Source of the DNA: Phlebotomus papatasi
Taxonomy: Eukaryota > Arthropoda > Insecta > Diptera > Psychodidae
Length of the DNA: 64,000 bases
NCBI RefSeq assembly: GCF_024763615.1
Contig: NC_077223.1
Span: 93,496,627-93,560,626 of the forward strand
Direction of reading: 5' to 3'
Shown here: positions 10,801 to 22,274 of the stretch, piece by piece
Position numbering within the stretch: the stretch's first letter is position 1
Layout: each line of letters begins with the position of its first letter
Translations under genes and position numbers: made by a program
The notes under the pieces: model-generated
Seen by the model: the letters and a program-made list of their open reading frames with translations, nothing else
Told to the model about the DNA's origin: nothing
Database searches by the model: none

Positions 10801-12606
10801 TAGCGGTGGTTTTATGAACTTCTGATGTTAGAAGAGGAAGTGACATTTCACGAGAGCTTTCCAAAACACCAATTTTTTTTGAAAATTCGATGATTAGAAC
10901 CGGAGATATGTCCATTTGAAAATTAAATATTTGACCCCTTCTAGCTCGGGTCAGGGGGTCGGATCGGGCTACCTTAACCCTCTAACGGTGTTTTCTTTAA
11001 TATTCGAAGAAAAGTTCTAAAACAATGTTTTCTAGGATAATTATGATCCAATAAAATCGAACCATCCATTCTTCATTATTTCTTTTAGTTTAGGCGCTAG
11101 GTGAGAAAATATAAAAAATTTTTGAAACTCTTTGCTTCTAAAATTCACATTTTTAGTTTTTTCAAATTTTTTAAACAAAATATACAAAGTAGAATGGGAT
11201 ATCTTTTAGTAAAAAATAAATTTATTTTAGTCAGATAACTTTAAATCGATATTTTTATGGAAATTGGAAATGAGTTTTTTTGCACAAATATTTTTTGTAG
11301 CTTTTTCTCTGACCTGTCACACAAAACTTTGGATAGCAAGTAAACGAAAAGTCAAAATGAGTTCAAACTTTCAGAAGATGTTAGTAAGACTATTACCGAG
11401 GATACTATAGCACTTTTAAATAAATAAAACCTTTATTACCTGCCTGGAGGCGGTCTTACCCGTTAGAGGGTTAAGTTTGGTACTGATCGAAAGCCCTTAG
11501 GCTCAGCTATAACATACGAAAATTTGAGCCCGATCGATGCCATAGGGGCTGAGTTATTGGTAAAGCACTGTGACCTGAGTAGGGCATAAATTTATGAGTT
11601 GACTTCAAATAGCTCAGTATAAAAAAAAATGTCAATTTGCCAATGGCTTGGCTGTAAGGGGTTGGAGTTTGATCAATTCCATAGGGGATGTCGATATTTT
11701 TCATTTTTTTATTGAAAGTTATTAAGCTCAAAGAGCGTCTGCCGGACAGGAGAGTTTGTTAGCCTCCCATATATTCGTGATTAGGGAGTGACGAAACACA
11801 TTCTGGCAAAGTTTGAGCCAAATCCGGAGAACATACGATTTTGTTAAGATTGCAATAAGTGTGAAATTGTTAAGAATCTCTCTTAATGATCCTACTCTAA
11901 ACACAATGATCATCCTTACCTTTAGCCAGGAGCTTGTAAACATCATCTTTGCTGTGGACTGGAATTTCCTCGAGTCCATGAACAATGACAGATCCCTTCT
12001 TTGTGGTATCATCGTAGATGCGAATCTTGTTGTCCTCTGTTGCCAAGAGGTCGCACAGCTCCTCATTGTACAACTCCAAATAGGATATTCTCATGGAAAA
12101 CTCAACATCCATCATTCGCAGTTCATCAAAGAGATGCACCACTGCCCTTGGGATGATACCAAGTGGACTATCATCCTCCCAGGATGCCTTTAGCAGAGGA
12201 GCCTCATCGCCCACCATCGTGTACGTCTTTCCCGTGCCTGTCTGTCCGTAAGCAAATACCGTGCAATTGTACCCACTGAGGACTTCACCGATAAAAGGAG
12301 CCACGACTGTATGGTAGACATCCTTTTGTTTGGACTTATCCCCAAACACTCGATCAAATGTGAATTTCTTGGCGATCTTCGCATCGTGCGTCTGTCGCAC
12401 CTGAATATCCCGGTTTGTGGGAACTTCCACTACTTCAACTGAACGCTGATGATGCTCCCGGACAGACAGTGGCCTGAAAATAACAGAACATTCAGTACAC
12501 GACTCCCCAAAGACATTTTATACCAAACTCACCGAACACGCAGATAGACCTGAATATTTTGATTTCCTCGGCTTTTCGTGTTAGTGCTGGGACCACTTGT
12601 ATCCAT
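1857..12606 (-). CDS. Klp61F: Kinesin-5 (bimC family) mitotic motor, left copy
   Basis: Plus-end-directed, homotetrameric spindle motor that slides antiparallel microtubules apart. Exons on the minus strand: 12606-12533, 12473-11920, 7411-5354, 2191-1857; all introns are GT/AG and the joined frame is 3021 nt (1006 aa), about the family length. Seen in the protein: motor domain with P-loop GQTGTGKT (residues 101-108), switch I NAQSSRSH (222-229), switch II DLAGSE (258-263); a long coiled coil (about 365-880); and a C-terminal BimC box from residue 896 with a Thr-Pro at 898-899, the position phosphorylated by CDK1 in the family. The last exon is short and easily missed because it has no start codon of its own. 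The start ATG lies 264 bp from the divergent HEATR6 ATG. Against the right copy about nine residues differ, all in the stalk or tail. KIF11/Eg5 is the vertebrate name. Confidence 0.93.
2192..5353 (-). other. Kinesin-5 intron 3, left arm
   Basis: The intron has GT/AG borders and no gene of its own. It holds a TTAA-flanked MITE (4452-4595, also in the right arm), two poly-G tracts (3774-3784 and 4063-4074), and a stretch (about 3510-3920) unrelated to the right arm, which has a different insertion at that place (59618-59985). Confidence 0.75.
4452..4595. mobile_element. TTAA-flanked MITE, 144 bp
   Basis: Inverted ends of the type GGCCTCTACACATTGGGA, with TTAA on both sides (4448-4451 and 4596-4599). 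TTAA target sites are typical of piggyBac-type transposition. The same insertion is present in the right arm at 58940-59083, so it predates the divergence of the two copies. Confidence 0.75.
8960..9476. mobile_element. 0.5-kb near-perfect palindromic (foldback) element
   Basis: The ends read TACACAGAAAA and its complement. The two halves are inverted copies of about 250 bp meeting near 9218, built from repeated words such as TTTACGAACA. The flanks share TAG or TAGTA (8957-8961 and 9477-9481), consistent with a target duplication of 3-5 bp. The right arm lacks it and has a 12-bp spacer between two copies of the same target word (53925-53943). There is no coding capacity; open frames here are palindrome artefacts. 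Confidence 0.8.
9665..9829 (-). pseudogene. Non-LTR retrotransposon reverse transcriptase, C-terminal relic
   Basis: On the minus strand a short frame ends at TAA and contains a segment like SFFVKSLVIFNSVPSDLRR, the pattern seen near the C-terminus of reverse transcriptases of 5'-truncated CR1/jockey-like retrotransposons. The sequence after it runs to a tail with GAATAAATATTA near 9480-9495, fitting a 3' UTR end. The same relic is in the right arm at 53578-53742, so it is an old shared insertion. The clade assignment is uncertain. Confidence 0.5.
10439..10577. mobile_element. Left-only TTAA-flanked MITE, 139 bp
   Basis: Inverted ends GGCGTCTACACATTGGGAGC and its near complement, flanked by TTAA at 10435-10438 and 10578-10581. 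The right arm has a single TTAA at 53005-53008 with the same flanks and no element, a clean empty site. It is the same family as 4452-4595. Confidence 0.85.
10978..11470. mobile_element. piggyBac-type non-autonomous element, 493 bp
   Basis: Ends CCCTCTAACGG and CCGTTAGAGGG with TTAA on each side (10974-10977 and 11471-11474). A CCCT terminus next to TTAA is the piggyBac pattern. There is no transposase frame. The right arm has the same element at 51752-52609, enlarged there by a nested pogo-like MITE. Confidence 0.75.
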
Positions 12607-12870
12607 TTTCAAATAGTTACTTCAATAAAATACTGTGAAAATATGTTTTTTTCCAAGAATAATAATTACAAGTAACGCTATCACTCAAGCTCGTCTTAAA
12701 AACCGTTGCGGTTGTCACAGACTATGTTTTCGTTGGCGATATTTCAATTTTTGCTCCGATATATCAAAATATCATAGAATATCGTTGGAAATATCGATAT
12801 TTTGGAAAAAAAGTTGGGTTAAGTTGTGAAATTCTGTTTTTATTTTCCAAAATATTTTGCATTTTCCCAA
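12607..12870. promoter_or_regulatory. Shared divergent promoter of kinesin-5 and HEATR6, left arm
   Basis: Only 264 bp separate the two divergent start codons, so both 5' UTRs and the promoter must lie here. The segment contains TATCGATA at 12792-12799, which matches the DRE bound by DREF in flies, a factor of replication and proliferation genes, and further GATAT/ATATC words nearby (12738-12800). Bidirectional use is inferred from spacing. The right-arm copy differs at this site. Confidence 0.65.
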
Positions 12871-15800
12871 ATGGAGAGTGAAAGAAGTGAATTTTCTAAT
12901 TTATGTACGAGATTTCTTTTCCTAAATCACTACGATGATCATAGTAGTGCGTCAGTAATTGAAATAAATCTAGTGCTCAATGAATTAAATGCCATCTGTT
13001 TTCGCCATCAGCAGATTGCTGACCAAAAAGTAAGTTTTTTTTGGTAATTTTGTTAAGGAAATCTTGAAATTTAATATGTTTTTGTATTGCAAGTGTGCTC
13101 TGGCTCTGATGGGTGCATTTCCGAAGATTCCTCCACATGAGGACACACTGATTGTGAAGGCATGTTATTTGCTGGTTTCCTTGGTGAAGAAACAGAAAAT
13201 CAGAGTCCCTCCTAACATTGCCAGCCTCAATATTGTGTGGCTTCTGAAGTGTCTTGAAAAGAAATTCCATGCTGTAGTCTGTGATGCATTAAAAGCTTTC
13301 AATGTCCTATTCCTAGACAATGTCAATGCCATAGAAATCCCCTATGAAAGATTCCTCTCTGTGGACAGAGGACTCTTCACGAAACTCCTGAAGAATCCGA
13401 AGCTAGGAAATAGCCCAGAGCTACAGCATGAGAAAAACACAGAAGAAGATATCCTTCAGAGTGCATTGTCCTGTGTTGAAACAATCCTGGACAGTTATAC
13501 AGAAGCCGAGGCTGTGGTGAAGATTCCAGATGAATACATCACAAAACTGGGAGATATAGTTCTCAGAAACATTTACCGATGGGAATTGGGAAGTCTTGGC
13601 GAGACACACTACGCAACATTCATCTACCGGAGTTTAAATATCCTCAAAATCCTTGCAGAATTGCATTCGGCGTGGATTCAGGATAATTTAGGAGAGGTTC
13701 TAGGAGCTGCTCGAACATTTATGGTCACAGGGTACGTGGAAGAAGAATGGCTGAAACCACAGAAGGTCACACCATCCCAACAGATTCTTCTAGAACCCCA
13801 GAATCCATCCGTAAACAAAGGCGGAAAGATCATCAGGCAGAAGAAGACAAGAAAAACTGCTCAGAAATCCCATAGGAAGAACAAAAAATCCAAAAATGAA
13901 GATACCAGTCAATTCCTCAAGCCTTATTCCTACGAAAGTGTCTCTCTGGACTGCAATCTAGGTGATTCTTCGGAAGAACACATGACACAGCCCACCAGTG
14001 AATCAGAACTGTCCGATTCAGCCGGCAGTAAATTCGGTCAGGATATCAGGGACAAAAAGAAGTATCGCGTCCGGCTCACTGCCATCCAGTTGATAGGAAC
14101 TCTGCCAAAAGTGGTCGAACAGAGGACAATGTTTGGCTACTGGCATTGTCTTTTTTCCACAAATGACATCAATTACCCCGGCGGAATGTTCCTGACCAAG
14201 TGCATCCTCAGTGATCCGAATCACCGATGTCGCATCAGTGCTCTCCAAACTATCTCCTGCCTCCTTCATGACGCCAAGAAATACCTCTATCAGGCAGAGA
14301 GTACCGAAAGGGAATCCACATCTTTCACTCCATTCTCCGTGGCTCTGGGAAATATGATTTTGGAAATCTACAGAGCCCTCTTTCAAGCATTAGACACAGA
14401 ATCACTTTCACCTATCGTGGTTCAGCTACTCAAGTGCTTCATTGTTCTTGTTCCGGTGAGTATATTTATCATTTTGAAAGGCCCCAGAGTCGTACGAAAA
14501 TCATAGTCGCCCTTGAAACCGTTCAGGACCTCTTAAGAATTCAAAAACCTTCTCAAAAAATTCAAAATTGCTCGAATCTGTTCAGAAATACGCTATCTAA
14601 AAAGTTTTTAACCCTTGACCTTCACAAAATACTTTTAGGAATAATTCAAGGTCAAATGGATGAAAAGACGACCTGGAGGGGATTCTGTAACGCTCTGGCA
14701 ATTATGACAAATTGAGTTCGAATCTTAGGAGCGCTTTTTCGAAAATGCGATTCTGTAGCCGTGACATTGCCATTTCAGGTCGCGTGACATTGTCGGAAGT
14801 CACAGATTTGAGATTTCTGACAATTCAAATGACAATGAATTTTGTTAAACAAATCAATCAAGACGTAACTGTATTTTCATAAAATCATCAACTAAAGGGA
14901 TTTCATTAAAAAATCAATGAATTGCATTTTCGAACTCATATTATATGACAAAAAAAAGCTCGATTGGCATTGTCACGTTTCGAACTCACGCGTCACCATG
15001 CCACGAAAATTACAGAATTCCCCTACTGAGCAATCTCACAAGTCCCGGCTATAGGGTACGCTGGGGCAAAAAGTCACAAAACGGATATTTTTTTTTACAA
15101 GCTACCCAAAAACTCCACTGAGAGAAATCCGAAAAAGTTAAAATAACATTCCAGAAATGTTAATTTTACCCTGCAATATTAATCCAAAATCGATGTAAAT
15201 ATTACCCTTTTTAGGTGTATTAGGGGTTAAAGGTACCCTTTTTTATGTTAATTTTACCCTTAATAAGATGTAAAATTAACATTAAAAAATATTGATATAT
15301 ATTTAGACCTAAAGGATCTGATAGGACCTAGTCACTTTTCTTAGTTTCTAAGATCCATCTCAATCAAAACATTAATTTTTCCTTTATTTTTGTTCGCCAA
15401 GCAATTTTCGTACGATATTTCAGCAAAAATGAATGTAAAAGTTTATGAAATGGATTTTAATTTATTAATTAAAGTTAAAAGTGAAATTATTGAAAGATAT
15501 TAACCTTAAATTAGTCAAAAATAAATATCCTATCATTAAATTTATTGAGTGGAAGTATACTTATTTCCAGCCTAAAAAACAAAATTCTATTATAATTCTA
15601 ATAATACTTATAATAAAAAATCACAATTTCGATTTTTTTTGTTGGCATGAACAGACGTTATGATCTATACGTATGACTTTTTTTCGAAACTTCTTTTTTT
15701 GTTGAGTTTCTTTAAGGATAATGGGGTGGAATTATACTTATTTCCACCACTGTATTATTCACTTCCAAATTAATGATGGCTCAAACATTGCGATCATAGG

Positions 15801-18800
15801 ATTAATCAAAAAATCTTAAGAAAGAAAAGACAAGTGAACTTTCAATCGATCAAAATAGTCAAAATGCTTAAAATCACGAGAAGGAAATTATTTTCTTAAA
15901 AAATGATTGCACGGCTAATATACGAATTAGGTGAGATTCTTAACAATCTCACCTACTATTTTATCATAATATTACCATGCAGGGGAAGGTTTTGAAGGTT
16001 CGTATTAAAAAAGGAGTCCAAGATTTAAGATTTTGTACTGAATGCCACCACCGAATCAATTATATCACTATATCAAAAAAATCTCTTACTTATTGGGTTC
16101 ATAATTCTGCCTCACAAAATTCCTGGATGTCCTTGGATTTTCCTCTACAGGACAATGAAAATGTAGCGGCATTTTTTACGAAGGTGCCCTGGTTAACTCA
16201 GCTTCGTACCACTTTTTCCCACCTCTGTAAACTTCATTTTCCCCGAAAGCATTACACCGAATACAAAAATTTGGGCATCACTACTTAGATGGAACTTGCG
16301 TCTACTTGTTTTCACCATTTGTAGGAGGTATCACGCGTTAAAAATTAATTTTAAGCTATTTTTCTAACACATGTTTTTTGACACTCGGAAAACCATTTTT
16401 TTCCTGCATAATGATAGTCAGTTAAGAGCTTGGTTAGGAATGATTCTCTCATAATCACACTTATTGTAATCCTCGGATTTTCTCTAACAACTCCAATCCA
16501 ATTGATCTTACAGAACATATTTCGGACGTAATTGATTTCAAAAATGACCAGCCACCTATTTAAAGTGAAATGTGGGAAGTTCCACTTTAAAACAAGGAAA
16601 ATTGAATTAGAAATACTCAAAATAGATCGAAATGGCAATTAAAGAATCACATGTACCATAAGCAGTCTCGTTTCATCACTGCACAAATCAGAAAGTAGTA
16701 ATCACACCTATTGTAATCCTTGTTTTTTCTCTAACGTCTCGAAACTGTTTCACAGAACATTTTTTGAACATCAGTGATTCTTAGAATTACCAGTGATTAA
16801 TTTAAAGTTAAATGAGGAAAACCCCGCTTGAAAACAAATCAAATTGTATGAAAAATGCTTAAAACACACCGTATGGTTAATGAAAGAATCACATCTACCA
16901 TAAGCAGATTCAGGCTTAATGTTTAATTTGACAGAAGCGAAACAAAAACATCTGATGAAGTCTCATTTTGATGGGGAAATGCATGTTTTCCTTCGAGATT
17001 TTAGTGAAAATTGTTTAATATCCCAATTTTCTTGTGAATTTATTCAGTGGAATCTCTGATAAGTCAAATATCCCGAGCAGCGTGCACAGTGTGACCCAAA
17101 AGAATGAGGAATTCTCAAATTCGGTGATCAATAATTTTGACAGATGTTTTTACGAAGCTGCAAAATTCAATTTTCCTAAGCTGCAAGGATGGTAATTTTT
17201 ATGAATTTTCCTCCACCCACAAAAACGACCCCCTTCATGCAAAAGATTTTCACGGTAAATATTAACCCTGATAAACCTTCTATAACTTGGAATAGTTGCT
17301 TTTTCGAAAAGACACTTGAAGTGTGCAAAAATGCATAAAATATTACACATCAGAATTACGATTTTAGGCCCATTTTTTATTTTTGCCTTTTGGACCCAGG
17401 AAAAAAGGCCTAGGCTTTCAAGTTTGTCAGGAAATGTGATATGTAGGACTAGCTTTTAGATTATATGTCCATTAGGGTTTTTCAACAAGGAAAAAAATTT
17501 TTTGGCATTATTCTCAGGATGCTGTATTTGATGAGATAAGAAAGTTTTTCTTCTACGACCATATGATCAGACACCGTTTAGAGGTGGCTAGGCGACCCTC
17601 TCTGTAGAACATTTTTCTGATTTTACACTACAGAGATGGTCGTCCAGCCACCTCTAAACGGCGTCTGATCATGTGGTCGTCGAAGAAAAACTTTCTTGTC
17701 TCAATACAGCACCCTGAGAATAGTACGAAAAATTTTTTTCCTTGTTGAAACACCCTAATGTCCATGGATGAAATTCATTTAGTAACTTGGAAAAAAATCT
17801 ACTTTTACGAAGCTGCAATATTACGAAGGTGCAAAACCTTCCCCTACTTGCATAAATGTTTTTCTTGTGTTAAAAACGTTACATTGGTACACAAAAAACT
17901 AGTTTTAATTTCAAGAAGATCATAATAAAATCATATAATATTGTTAGTTCAATAATAAGAGAAAAGTTGTTTCTGGAGTCCGTAGAGTAAAAAAAAATTG
18001 CTGTTGACTGTATTAGAGATTGAATATCGGGGGTTGACTCTATCGAGGTCCCACTGTATTGTTATGTAATTTTTTCCAGGCTACTCCGTTCCATCGCTTA
18101 AAACCCGGCCTGGTTACTGAGATTGTGAAGCATCTGCGAAAGCTAGTCAATCACACGGAGGCAACGATAAAATTGCAAGCTCTCCGTTTGATGGGCTTCA
18201 TAATTTCGATCACGGACTTTACGCCAGAAATCGTAGAATGCATTGGAGTAGAGAGATTGAGTGTTCGACGGGTCACTGAAGACATCCACAAGGTATTTTT
18301 GGGAGATGTTGCAGATGAAGAAGAAGAGGTTGATTGGGAGGAGGAGGAGGAAATTGGGGAAGATGACCGTGAGGAGAAGAGAGGAGTGGTGGAAGTAAAT
18401 GATGAGGATGGGGAAAAGAAGATGTCATGGATTCTTGAAACTGTTCTCAATAGTCTCAGCATTTGCACGGAGGAGGGGAAGAAGGGGGGAAGGAAGATCC
18501 CGGGAAGATGTGGAGTTCAATCGTTGGAAATTCAGAGTGAATGTTTCAGCCTTTTGGCTGCAATGTCCACGCACATTGGCATTCTCATGGGGCATTTGAA
18601 GTTGGTGGGTGAAGCTGTGAGGAATGGTCTGAGGGATAGTGCAGCGGTGATTGTATTGAATGCGGCTAAAGCTTTGGATTTTATTGCTCACTCAATTACT
18701 CAGTATTTTTTGAATGTGTCATCGAAACCAGCTGGAGAATTGGATGTTGGGATTGAATTTTGGTTGCTGGTGCTGCCGGCTGTGACGGAACAGTTGCAGG

Positions 18801-19921
18801 GCAGTGTGACGAATGTCAAGGTGATATGCTGCGATGCATTGTCGAATATTGGTGGTCATATTTATGAGAATGTGCCAAGGGATAAGCAATTTCTCATGTT
18901 GAGTCTGCTTCATGGGAATAGCAGTGACAATGAGACAATTGTCAGGGCATCAGCATGTCGTGCACTGAGTGTCTTTGCGCAGTTTCCATCATTGAGGAAT
19001 GATTTGGTTTTTGTGGAGAATACAGCGGAAATGGTGACGGATTTGGTGCCAATTGGTGATGAAATGAGTAGAATGAAGGCAGCTTGGGCTTTGGGGAATA
19101 TTACGGATATTCAGCAGAAGTCTGATAGTCCGCTGGATCGTCTGAGAGATGATCTGTTGGAGAAGATGCTGAGAATTGCAATTGCATCTTGTGATGATCA
19201 GCACAAGGTGAGATGCAATATTGTTCGAGCTATTGGGAATTTGTTGTATCTGATCCGGGAGGATTTGCTGATGCATCGGAAGTGGCAGGAACTGACGAGG
19301 AGTGTCATTGAGTGCCTCGTTGAGAATGTGCGGGATGTGAAATTTATGAAAGTACGGTGGAATGCTTGCTATGCGTTGGGGAATATGATGAAGAATCCTT
19401 GCTTCTATGTGGAATCTGTTCAGAAACAGTTGAATTGGCCTGCTATGGTTTTTCCTGTCCTCTGTGGACTCATTGTGAAGAATCCCAATTTCAAAGTACG
19501 CATCAATGCGACTGTGGCTCTGGGGACGGTCAGTTCGAGGGAACGCTATGGGCAGCACTTTGTCAGTATTTGGGCGGCATTGATTCAGGCCCTGGAACAG
19601 GCTGACAATCTCGTGGACTTCAATGAGTACAAGCACAGGGACAATTTGATGGATCAACTGTGCCTGACCCTTGCGCACTGCATCATGTGTGCCCAGGGAG
19701 GGGATTTGCTGGAGATGCAGGAACAGTTGATGCCTCATCTTGAGATGACTCGAGAAAACTGGTCCAGGGTGACAAATAGAATTGTTCCCGAACGGGCTAC
19801 ACCTTTACTCATGGCCACGCAGAAACTCAAGGATCTCATGGGGCAGAAACTGCCGCCGGATCAACTCACGGCATCCAACTTCCTAGCTTCCTGCTTCATC
19901 TCGCCAACGGAGTATCTTTAA
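12871..19921 (+). CDS. HEATR6: HEAT repeat-containing protein 6, left copy
   Basis: Exons 12871-13029, 13094-14455 and 18080-19921, all in phase 0 with GT/AG introns; 3363 nt, 1120 aa (human HEATR6 is about 1180). The ATG at 12871 was chosen because it opens the frame that splices cleanly into exon 2; the frame upstream continues without another ATG. The protein is an alpha-solenoid of HEAT/ARM repeats. Family-like segments include MKVRWNACYALGNMMKNP near the C-terminus. A lysine-rich linker (about residues 310-345) and an acidic run of Glu/Asp (about 583-607) interrupt the repeats. The molecular role of HEATR6 is poorly known (in vertebrates it is described as amplified in breast cancer), so none is asserted. 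Intron 2 is 3.6 kb and full of transposons. An AATAAA lies at 19948-19953. About 13 residues differ from the right copy, several in the acidic linker. Confidence 0.92.
14676..15025. mobile_element. Left-only inverted-repeat element, 350 bp
   Basis: Ends resemble GAGGGGATTCTGTAA and its complement, with CTG directly on both sides (14673-14675 and 15026-15028). The right arm has a single CTG in the same flanks (complement at 48538-48540) and no insert. There is no coding capacity; the superfamily is not assigned. A related end occurs near 4993-5013. Confidence 0.7.
16451..16908. repeat. Diverged tandem duplication, two copies of about 215 bp
   Basis: Both copies begin TAATCACAC(T/C)TATTGTAATCC (16452 and 16699) and end AATCACAT(G/C)TACCATAAGC. 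They are clearly diverged. The same opening word also occurs just 3' of both SAAL1 copies (28572-28590 and 35228-35250), so this is a dispersed repeat family. Confidence 0.6.
17473..17757. mobile_element. hAT-like MITE, 285 bp
   Basis: It has long inverted repeats (about 130 bp, imperfect) starting TAGGGTTTTTCAACAAGG on the left and TAGGGTGTTTCAACAAGG on the complement of the right end. It is flanked by an exact 8-bp direct repeat ATGTCCAT (17465-17472 and 17758-17765), the hAT target-duplication length. There is no transposase. The element is not seen in the right arm. Confidence 0.8.
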
Positions 19922-21599
19922 TTTTGTTTTTGTTGTTATTTTTACAAAATAAAAAAAAAGCCAGTGATAAGCCTAGATCAGCTTATAGAGGTGCGATTCC
20001 TTCGTTGCAAATTCGGATTGTGGCAAACTTGAACGATATTTATACCGTCGTTGCGGGTGACTTTGCACTTTGTTGTTCGTGAGACTTTGAACAATTCTAG
20101 CACTTTTGATTGTCTTCGCCGATCCGGTCTACCATGTCAAAGTATATAGGGATATGTTAAGTAGCAAGTAAGGTACAATGATCCTCAAAAGGATTCTTGT
20201 AGTTTCAGTAATAGTTAATATAATCCTATAGATATTTTGTCAAAAAACGACTCCGCGAAAAAGTTATCTGAAGATGCAATTCCAAAATCGATTTCAGAGA
20301 AGTAAATTGCCCACATCTATTCTAAATTTATCTGGCTAGAATAATCCACTTCGATTTTGTTCATTATTTTTATTAAAATACTATTTTTCACTATAATCTT
20401 CCTAAGAACGCATGATTTATATTACAAAATTCCATATAATGGTCTTTCTTAAGCTTTATTATAGAAGTATTTGGCTAAAAATTATCGATATCCAGCACTT
20501 CGATATCCGGGTGACAGCTGCCAAACACTGGTGGTTGATATACCCGTCAAATAATATCTGCAGATATCTTTAAGATTTCTGTAGAGAAAATCTACACCTC
20601 TACAGAATATCTGCAGATAAATTCTGTAGATATTCTTACGAATTTTATTTGGGCTTGGGACAAAATTCGTCAGAATATTTCGGCAGATTTATGACGAATC
20701 TCTGATGAATTTCTGTAGATATTCTGTAGATTTTTTCTACATTCCAGACTTTCCAGACAAGATGTGTCAGAAGAGATGGAAAAATTTTTCACTGAAGTTT
20801 GCAAAATTCTATAGAGTTATTCTTAGTGATATCACGGTGTTTATATAAAATAAAGAATTCTGCGACGCCGTGTTACAAGTAGAGAAAAGTGAAGTGAAAA
20901 CTTTAAACAGAGTGTCGACCAAAATTTCGTGTTTTTGTATCATTCGATTGGTGATTTTTAAGAAATTAGTATTTTTGCTCGCAGTTTTTTTACTTATCTA
21001 AAATGTGTACTCGGTAATACTTGTTAAGCAGAGCATACAATTTTCTTTATAACTTCTACAGTTTCTTCATAAATCAACAATATTTTTGTGAAGTAATGGA
21101 GGTTATGCAGATTTTCTAGGGAGAAATTCTGCCGAGAATCTGCAGATTTTCTCTGAATGTACTAGAATATACCGTTAAAATTCAAAAAACCTCCGAGTAA
21201 AATCGGCAGGTAGAGCAATGATTTGACGGGATATTCAAAATTATTTTCACTAAACATGAAGTTTTTCCAGAGTGAATTAAAGTATTATTAACATTGTATC
21301 GAAGTTTTTAATACATAATTGTGATAAAAAATGAAACATAAGCACACCATGAAGAAAATTCTCTTTTTCTTTGTCAGACAGAAAATAAATTCACACTGCA
21401 CAAAATAGAAAAACCGTTGATCATTCAAAAAACCTAAATGTCATTTTGTCCCCCAGTCAGCCGGATATCGAAGAATCTACTGTAATTTAAGATAAAATGA
21501 CCGAGATCTACAAGATGGTGTGGTCGCCATCTTGATTTGACGTTTCTGTCCGCCATTTTGAATAACTGTCAAAACAAAAATCTTATCCGATTGAGCTGA

Positions 21600-22165
21600 A
21601 ATTTTAGTATGTTGTAGCTGATGTCAAGGCCTTTTCAGAAGATATATAACATCCGACCTAGGTCAAGCGATTGTCTGGATACTGGGGCTCTAAGTTCAAA
21701 ATTTTGACATTTTCATGAATACAGAACTACGGAGAGCTTCTTTTATCGAAACCATCACAAAAAAGACAGTACTATCGTTAGGCGATGAGATCTAAATAAC
21801 AAATAAAAAGAAAATTAATGTTTTTCTTTATAACAGCATATTATTGGAAGATCTGAAAAACTGTTTTTGCAAAAATGAAAAAAATAAATAAATAAATAAA
21901 TGCACTTTTCATTTATTTCTTTTAAGGATGTAAGAGTAAATAAATATATAAAATAAAAGCCTCAACCATTTTTAATGGTTACTGAGGCATTTCATTTAGG
22001 TTTTAAAATTAGCGATTAGTAAATAAAGAACGCTAAAATATGAATATTTCAAAGTGTTAAACTTTGAGCCTCTGTATCTAAGTAAATACTTAACGTAGAC
22101 TGGAACATAGATACGTTCTGAAAAGGTCTTGACATCAGCTACAGCTCTTTCAGGCTTGACATGCG
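21600..22165. repeat. Dispersed repeat, copy 1 (inverted partner at 24840-26220)
   Basis: Read on the minus strand, this sequence matches 24840-26220: it shares the words GTAGCTGATGTCAAG, CAGTTTTTCAGATC and GTAGTTCTGTATTCATGA in the same order. The second copy is interrupted by a 0.9-kb insertion. There is no coding capacity. Confidence 0.65.
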
Positions 22166-22274
22166 TAAAACTTAACTTGAAAATGAAAAAAATTGGATGG
22201 AAAATGCATAAAAGTGTCTGAAAATCTTTAAAGTCGATTATCTCAGAAACTATGAGATAGAGACCTCAAACTTT

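Larger units (their letters stand above)
7412..11919 (-). other. Kinesin-5 intron 2, left arm
   Basis: A 4.5-kb intron without a gene of its own. In order it holds diverged dispersed repeats (7440-8900), a 0.5-kb palindrome (8960-9476), a reverse-transcriptase relic (9665-9829), a left-only TTAA MITE (10439-10577) and a larger TTAA element (10978-11470). The sequence next to the splice donor, about 11870-11919, carries a dispersed motif related to GATTCTTAACA. Confidence 0.7.
14456..18079 (+). other. HEATR6 intron 2, left arm
   Basis: GT/AG intron of 3.6 kb. It starts and ends like the right-arm intron but the middle differs strongly. Left-only parts are an inverted-repeat element (14676-15025), a block from about 15805 to 18010 with a 215-bp tandem duplication (16451-16908) and a hAT-like MITE (17473-17757). 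A possible outer inverted repeat of the type AGGGGAAGGTTTTG sits at 15981 and, inverted, near 17832-17845. The open frame at 15977-16288 has no recognisable product. Confidence 0.65.

Noticed and set aside
15977..16288. 103-codon open frame in the HEATR6 intron
   Set aside because: No recognisable motif; it lies in a left-only, repeat-like block that may have AGGGGAAGG inverted ends, so it is more likely transposon debris.
18151..19738. Long open frames antisense to HEATR6 (also 43449-45036)
   Set aside because: Their composition is the complement of the acidic and HEAT-repeat coding sequence; they are shadows.
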